The notes under the pieces are model-generated. The model searched no databases. It worked only from the letters and a program-made list of their open reading frames with translations, and had not been told where the DNA came from. A DNA stretch of 6,494 nucleotides from Ilumatobacteraceae bacterium (lineage in GTDB: Bacteria; Actinomycetota; Acidimicrobiia; Acidimicrobiales; Ilumatobacteraceae), in contig JALOLG010000090.1 in assembly GCA_025456105.1 (NCBI GenBank), forward strand, positions 1 to 6,494, read 5' to 3'. Each line of letters begins with the position of its first letter. The first letter of the stretch is position 1. The translations under genes and the position numbers were made by a program. Shown here piece after piece: positions 1-4,999 of this stretch.

Positions 1-370
1 GGACGTCGGTGAGCACCGGGATCCCCGACGCCCCGCTCACCACGTAGCGATCGATGGCGACCTCGACGACGGCGGCACGCAGCTCGTCGACGCGCGCCTG
101 CAGCTCGGCCAGCTCGGTCTCGAGCCGCGCCCGCCGATCGTCGAGCACCTGGTACTCCGACTCCATGGCGAACAGCTCCTCGGCCGCCTGGTTGGCGCGA
201 TCACGGGCGGCCGCGATCTCCTCGGCCGCCTGGCGCGCCCGGTCGTCGTCGGACTGGGCGGCCACGGTGACCGCGCCGAGGAGCGCGACGACGACACCCA
301 CGACGAGCGCGGTCATCCGCCGGAGCGCGGCCCGTTCCACCGGCGGCAGCCTATTGGCCACGCCCGTCAC
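1..370 (-). CDS. Secreted coiled-coil protein, N-terminal part (PcsB/EnvC-like cell-wall hydrolase or activator), cut by left edge
   Basis: Read from position 370 leftwards, this frame stays open for 123 codons and leaves the window without a stop, so only the N-terminus is visible. Residues 1-18 form a short basic region ending in Arg-Arg. Residues 20-38 are a hydrophobic segment (ALVVGVVVALLGAVTVAA), which reads as a signal peptide or membrane anchor. Residues about 42-105 are rich in Ala, Glu and Arg with heptad spacing, typical of a long coiled coil (for example AAEEIAAARDRANQAAEEL). After it comes a Tyr-containing turn and ASGIPVLTDV. This layout matches the N-terminal coiled-coil domain of actinobacterial M23 or NlpC/P60 peptidoglycan hydrolases and EnvC-type activators; the catalytic part would lie outside the window. 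The GTG at 370 is chosen because it keeps the basic n-region; GTG 361 and ATG 316 are alternatives. There is no Shine-Dalgarno sequence, so a leaderless start is likely. The function is inferred from architecture only. Confidence 0.7.
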   Translation of the reverse strand, partial: MTGVANRLPPVERAALRRMTALVVGVVVALLGAVTVAAQSDDDRARQAAEEIAAARDRANQAAEELFAMESEYQVLDDRRARLETELAELQARVDELRAAVVEVAIDRYVVSGASGIPVLTDV

Positions 371-376
371 GTTCCC

Positions 377-384
377 GCTATACC
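377..384. promoter_or_regulatory. Symmetric -10 element, possible bidirectional leaderless promoter
   Basis: Between the divergent genes lies GCTATACC. On the plus strand TATACC (379-384) ends 7 nt before the ATG at 392. On the minus strand TATAGC (382-377) ends 6 nt before the GTG at 370. These are the distances expected between a -10 hexamer and the transcription start, so both messages would begin at their start codons. Neither gene has a Shine-Dalgarno sequence upstream. A weak TTGGCC (354-359, 19 nt spacer) could be the -35 for the plus strand; I see no good -35 for the minus strand. The call rests on motif and spacing alone. Confidence 0.4.
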
Positions 385-391
385 GCTCGTC

Positions 392-1180
392 ATGGCACCC
401 CCGGACCCGCCGCCGCTCGACCTGGCCGGCATCGGGTTCGACCGCGCCGGACGCACCATCATCGGCGCGATCTCGCTCCGGGTGGAGCGCGATCAGCGGT
501 GGGTGGTGCTCGGCCCGAACGGCTGCGGCAAGACCACCCTCGTGCGGATCGCGGCGCTGATGGAGCACCCCACGCGTGGCACCGTCACCGTGCTCGGCGA
601 GCAGCTCGGCCACACCGACGTCCGGGTGCTCCGCCGCCGCATCGGCTGGGCGTCCGCGGCGCTGGCACGTCAGCTGCGCCCCGACCTCACGGCCACCGAC
701 GTCGTGATGACCGCCCGCCACGCCGCGCTCGAGCCGTGGTGGCACCGCTACGACGACCACGATCGACGGCGCGCCGCCGACTGCCTCGGCGCGATGGGCC
801 TCGACGGCTTCGGGGAGCGCACCTTCGGCACGCTGTCGTCGGGTGAGCAGCAGCGCACGCTGCTCGCTCGCACGATGATGAACGAGCCCGCGGTGGTGCT
901 GCTCGACGAGCCCGGCGCCGGGCTCGACCTCGCCGGCCGCGAGCACCTGGTGGACGCACTCGACCACCTGGCCGCCGGCGTGCCCTTCGTGCTGGTCACG
1001 CACCACGTCGACGAGATCCCGGGCTCGGCCACCCACGCGCTCGTGATGCGCGACGGCGCCGCGCTCGCGCAGGGCCCGATCGACGAGGTGGTCGACGACG
1101 AGCACCTCTCGGCCGCCTTCGGCCTGCCGCTGCGGGTGGAGCGCGACGGAGGACGGTTCAGCGTGCGGGCCCGGCGCTGA
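392..1180 (+). CDS. Stand-alone ABC transporter-type ATPase
   Basis: A 262-residue single ABC nucleotide-binding domain, predicted cytoplasmic. Walker A is GPNGCGKTT (41-49), the signature is LSSGEQQ (148-154), Walker B is VVLLDEP (168-174) with the catalytic Glu at 173, the D-loop GLD is at 177-179, and the switch His is in THH (203-205). The usual Q-loop Gln after IGxVP is not where expected: the stretch IGWASAALARQ has Ala at the canonical position and a Gln five residues later (94), and the loop is two residues longer than usual. I recall this in YlmA/ModF-like stand-alone ATPases. No permease or binding protein lies beside it, so a partner elsewhere or a non-transport role is possible and the substrate is unknown. 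The ATG at 392 is favoured because the Walker A spacing is normal and a -10-like box sits 7 nt upstream. Its 3' end overlaps the convergent SRPBCC gene by 23 bp. Confidence 0.9.
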   Translation: MAPPDPPPLDLAGIGFDRAGRTIIGAISLRVERDQRWVVLGPNGCGKTTLVRIAALMEHPTRGTVTVLGEQLGHTDVRVLRRRIGWASAALARQLRPDLTATDVVMTARHAALEPWWHRYDDHDRRRAADCLGAMGLDGFGERTFGTLSSGEQQRTLLARTMMNEPAVVLLDEPGAGLDLAGREHLVDALDHLAAGVPFVLVTHHVDEIPGSATHALVMRDGAALAQGPIDEVVDDEHLSAAFGLPLRVERDGGRFSVRARR

Positions 1181-1595
1181 CCAGCTCGAGCAGGCGGGCG
1201 CTGCCGGTGCGGATCTGCTCGTCGAGCACGCGCGCCAGCATCCCACCGGTCCACAAGGAGCCGCCGTAGGTGAGGTCCATGTCGAGGACCGTGCCGTCGG
1301 CGACCGGCCGGAGATCGGCGCGCAGCACCCACGGCGAGTACCGGCGTCCGTCGGGCTCACGGCGCTCGAACACCGCCGAGCGGTCCCACTCCATCCACGT
1401 GCGCACCATCCGGAGCCGCTTCGACCTGGCGACCGGCCCGAGCCGGGCACGCAGCTCGACGTCCCACTCGCCGTCGCCGACCGGGGTGGCGGCGTGCACC
1501 AGCGGCATCCACTCGACGTACCGATCGAGGTCGGCGACGTACGGGAAGATCACGCCGGGCGGGACCGGCGCCTGCATCGACGCTCGGGTGCGCAC
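1158..1595 (-). CDS. SRPBCC-fold protein (polyketide cyclase / START-like)
   Basis: A 145-residue protein that fits the SRPBCC (Bet v1/START-like) fold of small hydrophobic-ligand-binding proteins. The first strand is followed by APVPPGVIFPYVADLDRYVEWMP (8-30), matching the family pattern in which a Pro and a Phe-Pro-Tyr-like helix precede 'AD..RY..W'. Alternating beta strands follow (DVELRARLG; AVFERRE; TVLDMDLTYGGSL), and a long C-terminal helix runs from about 119 to 140. There is no signal peptide or membrane segment, so it is probably cytosolic. The ligand and reaction, if any, cannot be told. The GTG start at 1595 lies one base after the stop of the DUF3499-type gene (TGA-C-GTG), so the two are probably co-transcribed and translationally coupled. 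The ATG at codon 7 is an alternative but would cut into the first strand. The 3' end overlaps the opposing ABC ATPase gene by 23 bp. Confidence 0.82.
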   Translation of the reverse strand: MRTRASMQAPVPPGVIFPYVADLDRYVEWMPLVHAATPVGDGEWDVELRARLGPVARSKRLRMVRTWMEWDRSAVFERREPDGRRYSPWVLRADLRPVADGTVLDMDLTYGGSLWTGGMLARVLDEQIRTGSARLLELVSAGPAR

Positions 1596-1596
1596 G

Positions 1597-2043
1597 TCAG
1601 GGCTTGGGTCGGTCGACCCCGCGGAACGCGCGGGCCAGGAGCGGGCTGCGGACCTCCGGGAGGGCGTCGTCGTCGAACTCGGGCCGCCACACCGGCTCGG
1701 GCGGGCGGGCCGGCGCCGGCTCGGGGTCGCCGAGCGGCAGCGCGGCCGGCTCGGGCACCGATGCGGATGCCGTGCGGGCCGGGCGGCGGCGACGCGGCGC
1801 CGGGTGGACGGGCTCGGGAGGAGGGGCCGGACGGAACAGCCGCGGGGCGACCTCGCGACGATCGTCGAGGGTCCAGCCGACGGGCACCACGATCGAGTCG
1901 GCGTGACGACGGCACATCACCCCGGCTTGCTGGTCGACCCAGCGATCGAGCGGGGCCACCCAGAACAGCAGATCGCTGGCGACCATGCCGTACGAGACCG
2001 CAGCCGGCTCGGAGCAGCCGGGACGCTCGCACAACCTGCCCAT
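1597..2043 (-). CDS. DUF3499-type actinobacterial protein with Cys/His (possible zinc) motif
   Basis: A 148-residue protein. Residues 1-60 hold a compact conserved-looking domain with CERPGC (Cys5, Cys10) and CRRH (Cys44, His47), giving a C-x4-C...C-x2-H set that could bind a metal such as zinc. Next comes VPVGWTLDDRRE (about 52-63). This agrees with my recollection of DUF3499, an actinobacterial family of unknown function. Residues about 66-148 are rich in Pro, Arg and Ala and look disordered, apart from an acidic stretch (EFDDDALPEV). I see no catalytic motif. The frame is open further upstream, but the ATG at 2043 is chosen: it puts the first Cys at residue 5, and a TAGGGT box lies 7 nt before it, consistent with a leaderless message. 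A longer start would run antisense through the cupredoxin gene. It is first of a two-gene unit with the SRPBCC protein, 1 nt apart. Confidence 0.8.
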   Translation of the reverse strand: MGRLCERPGCSEPAAVSYGMVASDLLFWVAPLDRWVDQQAGVMCRRHADSIVVPVGWTLDDRREVAPRLFRPAPPPEPVHPAPRRRRPARTASASVPEPAALPLGDPEPAPARPPEPVWRPEFDDDALPEVRSPLLARAFRGVDRPKP

Positions 2044-2050
2044 GGGCGGA

Positions 2051-2056
2051 ACCCTA
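2051..2056 (-). promoter_or_regulatory. Putative -10 box (TAGGGT) for the leaderless DUF3499-SRPBCC unit
   Basis: On the minus strand TAGGGT fits the actinobacterial TANNNT -10 pattern and ends 7 nt before the ATG at 2043, so transcription would start at the A of the start codon. No clear -35 is visible. The AGGG inside the box could instead act as a ribosome binding site, at 8 nt spacing. Confidence 0.4.
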
Positions 2057-2112
2057 CCGAGCCGACCACCCGCGATCGGGACCTTCGACCGTGTCCCGCC
2101 CAGCCGGCAGCG

Positions 2113-2121
2113 TGCCACGAT
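2113..2121 (+). promoter_or_regulatory. Weak extended -10-like element before the cupredoxin gene
   Basis: TGCCACGAT resembles an extended -10 (TGn followed by a hexamer, here CACGAT instead of TANNNT) and ends 6 nt before the GTG at 2128. It would again imply a leaderless message. The rest of the 84 bp intergenic region (2044-2127) shows nothing else convincing. Confidence 0.22.
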
Positions 2122-2127
2122 CGCCGG

Positions 2128-2520
2128 GTGCTGCGACCCCTGACCTCTGCGCTGCTGCTCGCCACGCTCGCTCTCGCCGCGTGCGGAGGTGACGATGGGG
2201 CTGGCGACGGCTCCACCCTCGCCAGCCGGACGGTGCGCATCGACGCCACCGAGTACCGGTTCGACACGGCGGCACCGCCCGCCATCGTCGTCGGCGAGAC
2301 GATCGAGTTCGACGTCCGCAACGTCGGCCGGCTCGTGCACGAGATGCAGGTGCTCGACGAGGTCGGCCGCCTGCTCGACCGGACCGGCCGCATCATGCCG
2401 GGCTCGGCCGACACCGTGACCGTGACCTTCGACGAGGCCGGGAGCTACCAGATCATCTGCGACGTCGACGATCACCTGTCGCGCGGTCAGCGAGCGGTGT
2501 TCGAGGTCACCCCCGGCTGA
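2128..2520 (+). CDS. Cupredoxin-like (plastocyanin/azurin family) lipoprotein with Gln at the axial ligand position
   Basis: A 130-residue exported lipoprotein. Residues 1-18 form a signal peptide (short Arg-containing start, then a Leu/Ala core) ending in the lipobox LAAC, with Cys19 as the lipidation site. A short Gly/Asp/Ser linker (20-32) follows, then a single beta-rich cupredoxin domain (33-130). The first copper-ligand candidate is His71 in NVGRLVHEM. The C-terminal loop is CDVDDHLSRGQ, giving Cys111 and His116 in the family's C-x4-H spacing. The fifth position after His, where C-x4-H-x4-M has its axial Met, is Gln121, and no Met follows. Gln is the axial ligand in plant stellacyanins, so a blue-copper site of lower potential is possible. 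It would sit on the outer face of the membrane and carry electrons or bind copper; its partner is unknown. The GTG at 2128 is the start that gives a proper signal peptide in this frame. Confidence 0.85.
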   Translation: MLRPLTSALLLATLALAACGGDDGAGDGSTLASRTVRIDATEYRFDTAAPPAIVVGETIEFDVRNVGRLVHEMQVLDEVGRLLDRTGRIMPGSADTVTVTFDEAGSYQIICDVDDHLSRGQRAVFEVTPG

Positions 2521-2529
2521 CCGCTCAGC
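2516..2529. terminator. Short inverted repeat between convergent genes, possible weak bidirectional terminator
   Basis: GCTGA-CCGC-TCAGC forms a 5 bp stem with a 4 nt loop. It overlaps the cupredoxin stop codon and lies just beyond the universal stress protein stop. The stem is short and no T-run follows on either strand, so termination activity is doubtful. Confidence 0.2.
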
Positions 2530-2538
2530 GCCGTCGGC

Positions 2539-2979
2539 TCAGGTGGTGTGGGCGATGTAGACGTCGCACGGGGCGTGACGGACGATGTCGAGCGCGATCG
2601 ACCCGAGCACCCGGCTCACGCCCTGCACCCGGCGGTTGCCCACCACGATGATGTCGGCACCGACGCGCTCGGCCTCCTCGCACACCGCATGCGCCGGGTC
2701 GCCCACGACCACGGCGGTCGTTGCGGTGACCGAGAGCCGGGTGATCAGCGACGCGAGCGTCTGCTCGGCCGACGAGACCCAGTCGACGAGGATCCGCTCG
2801 CTGCCGCTCACCACGACCTCCTTGGCGCCGCCGCGCTTGACACCGGTGACGATGTGCAGCTGGCGCCCCGTGGCCTGGGCGAGCTCGGCAGCGCGGGCGG
2901 CCGCCTTTCGGGCGGTCTCGCTGTCGTCGACACCGACGACCACCGGTCCGAGGGGCTTGGCTGCATCGGTCACGGCCAC
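2539..2979 (-). CDS. Universal stress protein (UspA family)
   Basis: A 146-residue single Usp domain, cytoplasmic. It opens with PVVVGVDDS (12-20), in which Asp18 matches the conserved nucleotide-contacting Asp. It ends with ADIIVVGN (108-115) and RHAPCDVYIAHTT (134-146), the standard last strand. The ATP-binding loop is altered: against G-2X-G-9X-G(S/T) it reads GNRRVQGVSRVLGS (114-127), with Arg117 in place of the second Gly and the loop one residue short. I recall this GNRR form in other actinobacterial Usps; its effect on ATP binding is unknown. Some mycobacterial Usps bind cAMP, which is relevant because the gene starts 12 nt after the stop of an ABC ATPase carrying a cyclic-nucleotide-binding domain. 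The GTG at 2979 is the first start; a second GTG at 2973 is nearly as good. There is no strong Shine-Dalgarno sequence. It is probably the last gene of the operon entering from the right. Confidence 0.92.
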   Translation of the reverse strand: MAVTDAAKPLGPVVVGVDDSETARKAAARAAELAQATGRQLHIVTGVKRGGAKEVVVSGSERILVDWVSSAEQTLASLITRLSVTATTAVVVGDPAHAVCEEAERVGADIIVVGNRRVQGVSRVLGSIALDIVRHAPCDVYIAHTT

Positions 2980-2981
2980 GA

Positions 2982-2987
2982 ACCGTA
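2982..2987 (-). promoter_or_regulatory. Possible internal -10 box (TACGGT) for the universal stress protein gene
   Basis: In the 12 bp gap after the ABC-cNMP stop, the minus strand reads TACGGT, a TANNNT match ending 8 nt before the second GTG (2973). This could give the stress protein its own leaderless promoter on top of operon read-through, with the start shifted to 2973. The spacing is slightly long and no -35 is evident. Confidence 0.25.
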
Positions 2988-2991
2988 GCCG

Positions 2992-3945
2992 TCAGCGACG
3001 GTGCAGGATCCGCTCCCGGAAGACGCGGGGATCCATGACGGTGAGCTCGACCCGGGTCGCCGCTCGGGCCGACGCCGATCGGCGGAACCCCAGCAGCGGC
3101 CCGAGCTCGCCGAAGTACTGCCCCGGACCGAGACGGCCCAGCAGCTCCTCGCCACCGTCGGCGAGCACCCGGACGATGTCGATCTCGCCCGACTCGATCA
3201 CGTAGACCACGTCGGACGCATCGCCCTGCTCGAAGATCGACGCCCCGGCGGCGAACGTGGCCGTCCGGGTCTGGCCGTCGTCGTGGGCGGCGTCGGGCAC
3301 CATCTGCACGATGCGGTCCGCGATCGGCACGAGCCGTGCGTCGTGGGTGGAGACGACGATGAGCCGCCCCTGCGAGCGGAGCTCCTGGAGCAGCCGGATC
3401 ACGGCCTCGGCCTGGATGTGGTCGAGGTTGGCCGTGGGCTCGTCGGCGAGCAGGAGCCGCGGGTCGTGGCCGAGCCCGCGCGCCACCGCCACCCGCTGCT
3501 GCTGGCCGCCGGACAGCTTCGACGGCTTGTGGTGCGCGCGCTCGGTCAGGCCCACGACACCGAGGAGCTCGTCGGCCCGATCGAAGGCCTGCCGCTTCGA
3601 GTAGCCCGTCAGCATCATCGGCATCGCGATGTTCTCGCGGGCCGTGAGCGACGGGATCAGGTTGAACGCCTGGAACACGAAGCCGATCGTGCGCCGGCGA
3701 TAGGCCTCGAGCTCGCTGCGGGGCAGTGCGGTGACCTCGACGTCGCCCACCTGGATGCGGCCGGAGGTGGGGGTGAGGATCCCGCCCAGGCACGAGAGCA
3801 GCGTGGTCTTGCCGCACCCCGATGGGCCGAGCAGCACCACGAGCTCGCCCTCGTGACCCTCGAACGACATGCCGTCGAGCGGGCGCACGGAGTAGCCGTC
3901 GTGGACGAACTCCACCACGAGGTCGGACACGGTGAGCATCGCCAT
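2992..3945 (-). CDS. ABC transporter ATPase (LolD/MacB type) fused to C-terminal cyclic-nucleotide-binding domain
   Basis: A 317-residue two-domain protein. Residues 1-220 are a complete ABC ATPase of the LolD/MacB/FtsE class: Walker A GPSGCGKTT (40-48), Q-loop VFQAFNLIPSLTARENI (90-106, Gln92), signature LSGGQQQRVAVARG (144-157), Walker B LLLADEPTANLD (164-175) with Glu169, and switch His201 in STHD. Residues about 229-315 are a cNMP-binding domain: GASIFEQGD, VVYVIESGEIDIVR, then a phosphate-binding cassette FGELGPLLGFRRSASARA (278-295). Glu280 and Arg289 sit 9 residues apart as in protein kinase A, and Ser290 follows the Arg, so the pocket looks intact. I infer that cAMP or cGMP alters ATPase or transport activity. 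M. tuberculosis Rv2564 has, from memory, the same architecture; its 'glnQ' label does not fit the class. The ATG at 3945 is preceded at 5 nt by GGGAGG and lies 1 nt after the permease stop, so the two are coupled. It is the cytosolic partner of that permease. Confidence 0.93.
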   Translation of the reverse strand: MAMLTVSDLVVEFVHDGYSVRPLDGMSFEGHEGELVVLLGPSGCGKTTLLSCLGGILTPTSGRIQVGDVEVTALPRSELEAYRRRTIGFVFQAFNLIPSLTARENIAMPMMLTGYSKRQAFDRADELLGVVGLTERAHHKPSKLSGGQQQRVAVARGLGHDPRLLLADEPTANLDHIQAEAVIRLLQELRSQGRLIVVSTHDARLVPIADRIVQMVPDAAHDDGQTRTATFAAGASIFEQGDASDVVYVIESGEIDIVRVLADGGEELLGRLGPGQYFGELGPLLGFRRSASARAATRVELTVMDPRVFRERILHRR

Positions 3946-3946
3946 C

Positions 3947-4999
3947 TCAGCCTCCCGCTCCCGAGAACGCCAGCGCCGGGTCGGAGCGAGCCACCCGTCG
4001 CATCCCGGCCAGGCTGGCGAGGATGGCCATGATCACGGCGAAGAGCGGCAGCTGCCAGAAGGCGGACGCCGGCATGCGCACCTTGAGCGGGAACGCCGGC
4101 GCGAGGAACAGCTGGATCACCGCCGCCAGCGCGACGGCGGCCAGGGCCACCAGCACGGCCTGCAGCCCCAGGCTCCCGAGCAGGGTGCGGTTCGACACCC
4201 CCACCGCCTTCAGCACCGCGAAGTCGCGCTGGCGCTCGAGTGCCGACAGGTACACGACGGCGCCGATGATGATGATCGCCACCACCCACAGCAGCACCCG
4301 CACGAGGTCGATCGAGGCGATGGCGCCGTCGAGCGGCCCGAGCGTGTCGGCCGCCACCTCGTCGGACGACAGCACGACCGTGTCGTCGGGGCTCGCCGTC
4401 ACGGCCCCGTCCGCGAGGAAGCCGCTCACCACCTCGCGGCTGCGGAAGACCAGGTCCTGCGCGTCCTCCAGGGCGACGAAGACGAGCGGGATGCCGGCGA
4501 GGATCGTCGTGTCGGTGGTGGTGCCGACGACGGTGAACGGCGCCCCGGCGATCAGCACGACGTCGCCCACGTCGGCGTCGAGCGTGTCGTCGACGACGAC
4601 CTCGCCCGGTGCCTCGACCCCCCGACCCGACGACGGCTCGGCGAGGCCCAGACCCGGGACCTCGCCACCGATGATCACGATCTCCTCGTTGTCGTCGCCA
4701 CCGTCCTCGGGCAGCAGGCTCGACCGGGCCGAGACGACCGGGGCGACGGCGTCGGCGACGATCGCGTCACCGGCCGTCACCGGCATCGTGGATGCCGCGG
4801 TGAAGGGTCCGGACACGCCCTCGCGCAGGACCCAGAAGTCGCCACCGATCGCGTCGACGGCGAGGTACGGCTCCTTGTTGAACTGCTCGACGAGACCGGT
4901 GGCCACGAACAGCAGGGCGAACACCACCGAGCCGAGCAGGGTGACGACGACGAAGCGGACCAGGCGGTAGCGCAGGTCGCGCACGGTGAGCAGGATCAT
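3947..4999 (-). CDS. FtsX/MacB-type ABC transporter permease
   Basis: A 350-residue inner-membrane protein with the four-helix FtsX/MacB layout. TM1 is at about 13-35, a large extracytoplasmic region spans about 36-230, and TM2 (232-252), TM3 (276-300) and TM4 (312-333) follow. After TM2 comes SALERQRDFAVLKAVGVSNR (252-271), the conserved cytoplasmic coupling segment that contacts the ATPase. The tail VARSDPALAFSG matches the family's 'DPA.al' ending. The outside region has an acidic loop (PEDGGDDNEE, 97-106) and a beta-rich MacB-periplasmic-like part (GEVVVDDTLDADVGD...). It pairs with the ABC-cNMP ATPase downstream. Transporters of this class move or extract lipids, lipoproteins or peptides, or transmit force; the substrate here is unknown. 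The frame is open 12 codons further upstream, but the ATG at 4999 is chosen: it overlaps the stop of the preceding gene as ATGA, has GGTGG 7 nt upstream, and gives a normal basic N-terminus before TM1. Confidence 0.9.
   Translation of the reverse strand: MILLTVRDLRYRLVRFVVVTLLGSVVFALLFVATGLVEQFNKEPYLAVDAIGGDFWVLREGVSGPFTAASTMPVTAGDAIVADAVAPVVSARSSLLPEDGGDDNEEIVIIGGEVPGLGLAEPSSGRGVEAPGEVVVDDTLDADVGDVVLIAGAPFTVVGTTTDTTILAGIPLVFVALEDAQDLVFRSREVVSGFLADGAVTASPDDTVVLSSDEVAADTLGPLDGAIASIDLVRVLLWVVAIIIIGAVVYLSALERQRDFAVLKAVGVSNRTLLGSLGLQAVLVALAAVALAAVIQLFLAPAFPLKVRMPASAFWQLPLFAVIMAILASLAGMRRVARSDPALAFSGAGG
3951..3956 (-). promoter_or_regulatory. Strong Shine-Dalgarno (GGGAGG) for the ABC-cNMP gene
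   Basis: GGGAGG on the minus strand lies inside the last codons of the permease, 5 nt before the ATG at 3945. It settles that start over the second ATG two codons later and suggests high translation of the ATPase relative to its neighbours, most of which lack a good site. Confidence 0.6.

Noticed and set aside
1270..2127. Long N-terminal extension of the cupredoxin frame, starting at 1270
   Set aside because: Its translation is antisense to the SRPBCC and DUF3499 genes and is low-complexity. The signal peptide and lipobox place the true start at GTG 2128.
2044..2127. CGATCG copies (2073-2078, 2118-2123) and a GGGCGG/CCGCCC pair (2044-2049, 2096-2101) as operators
   Set aside because: Such 6-mers are expected by chance in DNA of this composition, and the spacing and symmetry do not suggest a defined site.
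2044..2475. N-terminal extension of the DUF3499 frame up to 2475
   Set aside because: It would run antisense across the cupredoxin gene. The conserved-looking domain begins at ATG 2043, which has a -10 box at leaderless spacing.
2525..3817. 430-codon minus-strand frame spanning the ABC-cNMP and Usp genes in another phase
   Set aside because: The translation is Arg/Ala/Pro/Gly-rich without a fold, and it overlaps two well-supported genes on the same strand.
3001..4032. Plus-strand 343-codon frame opposite the ABC-cNMP gene
   Set aside because: Its composition (His, Arg, Asp, Glu rich) mirrors the real gene, there is no motif, and the minus strand carries a full set of ABC and cNMP motifs.
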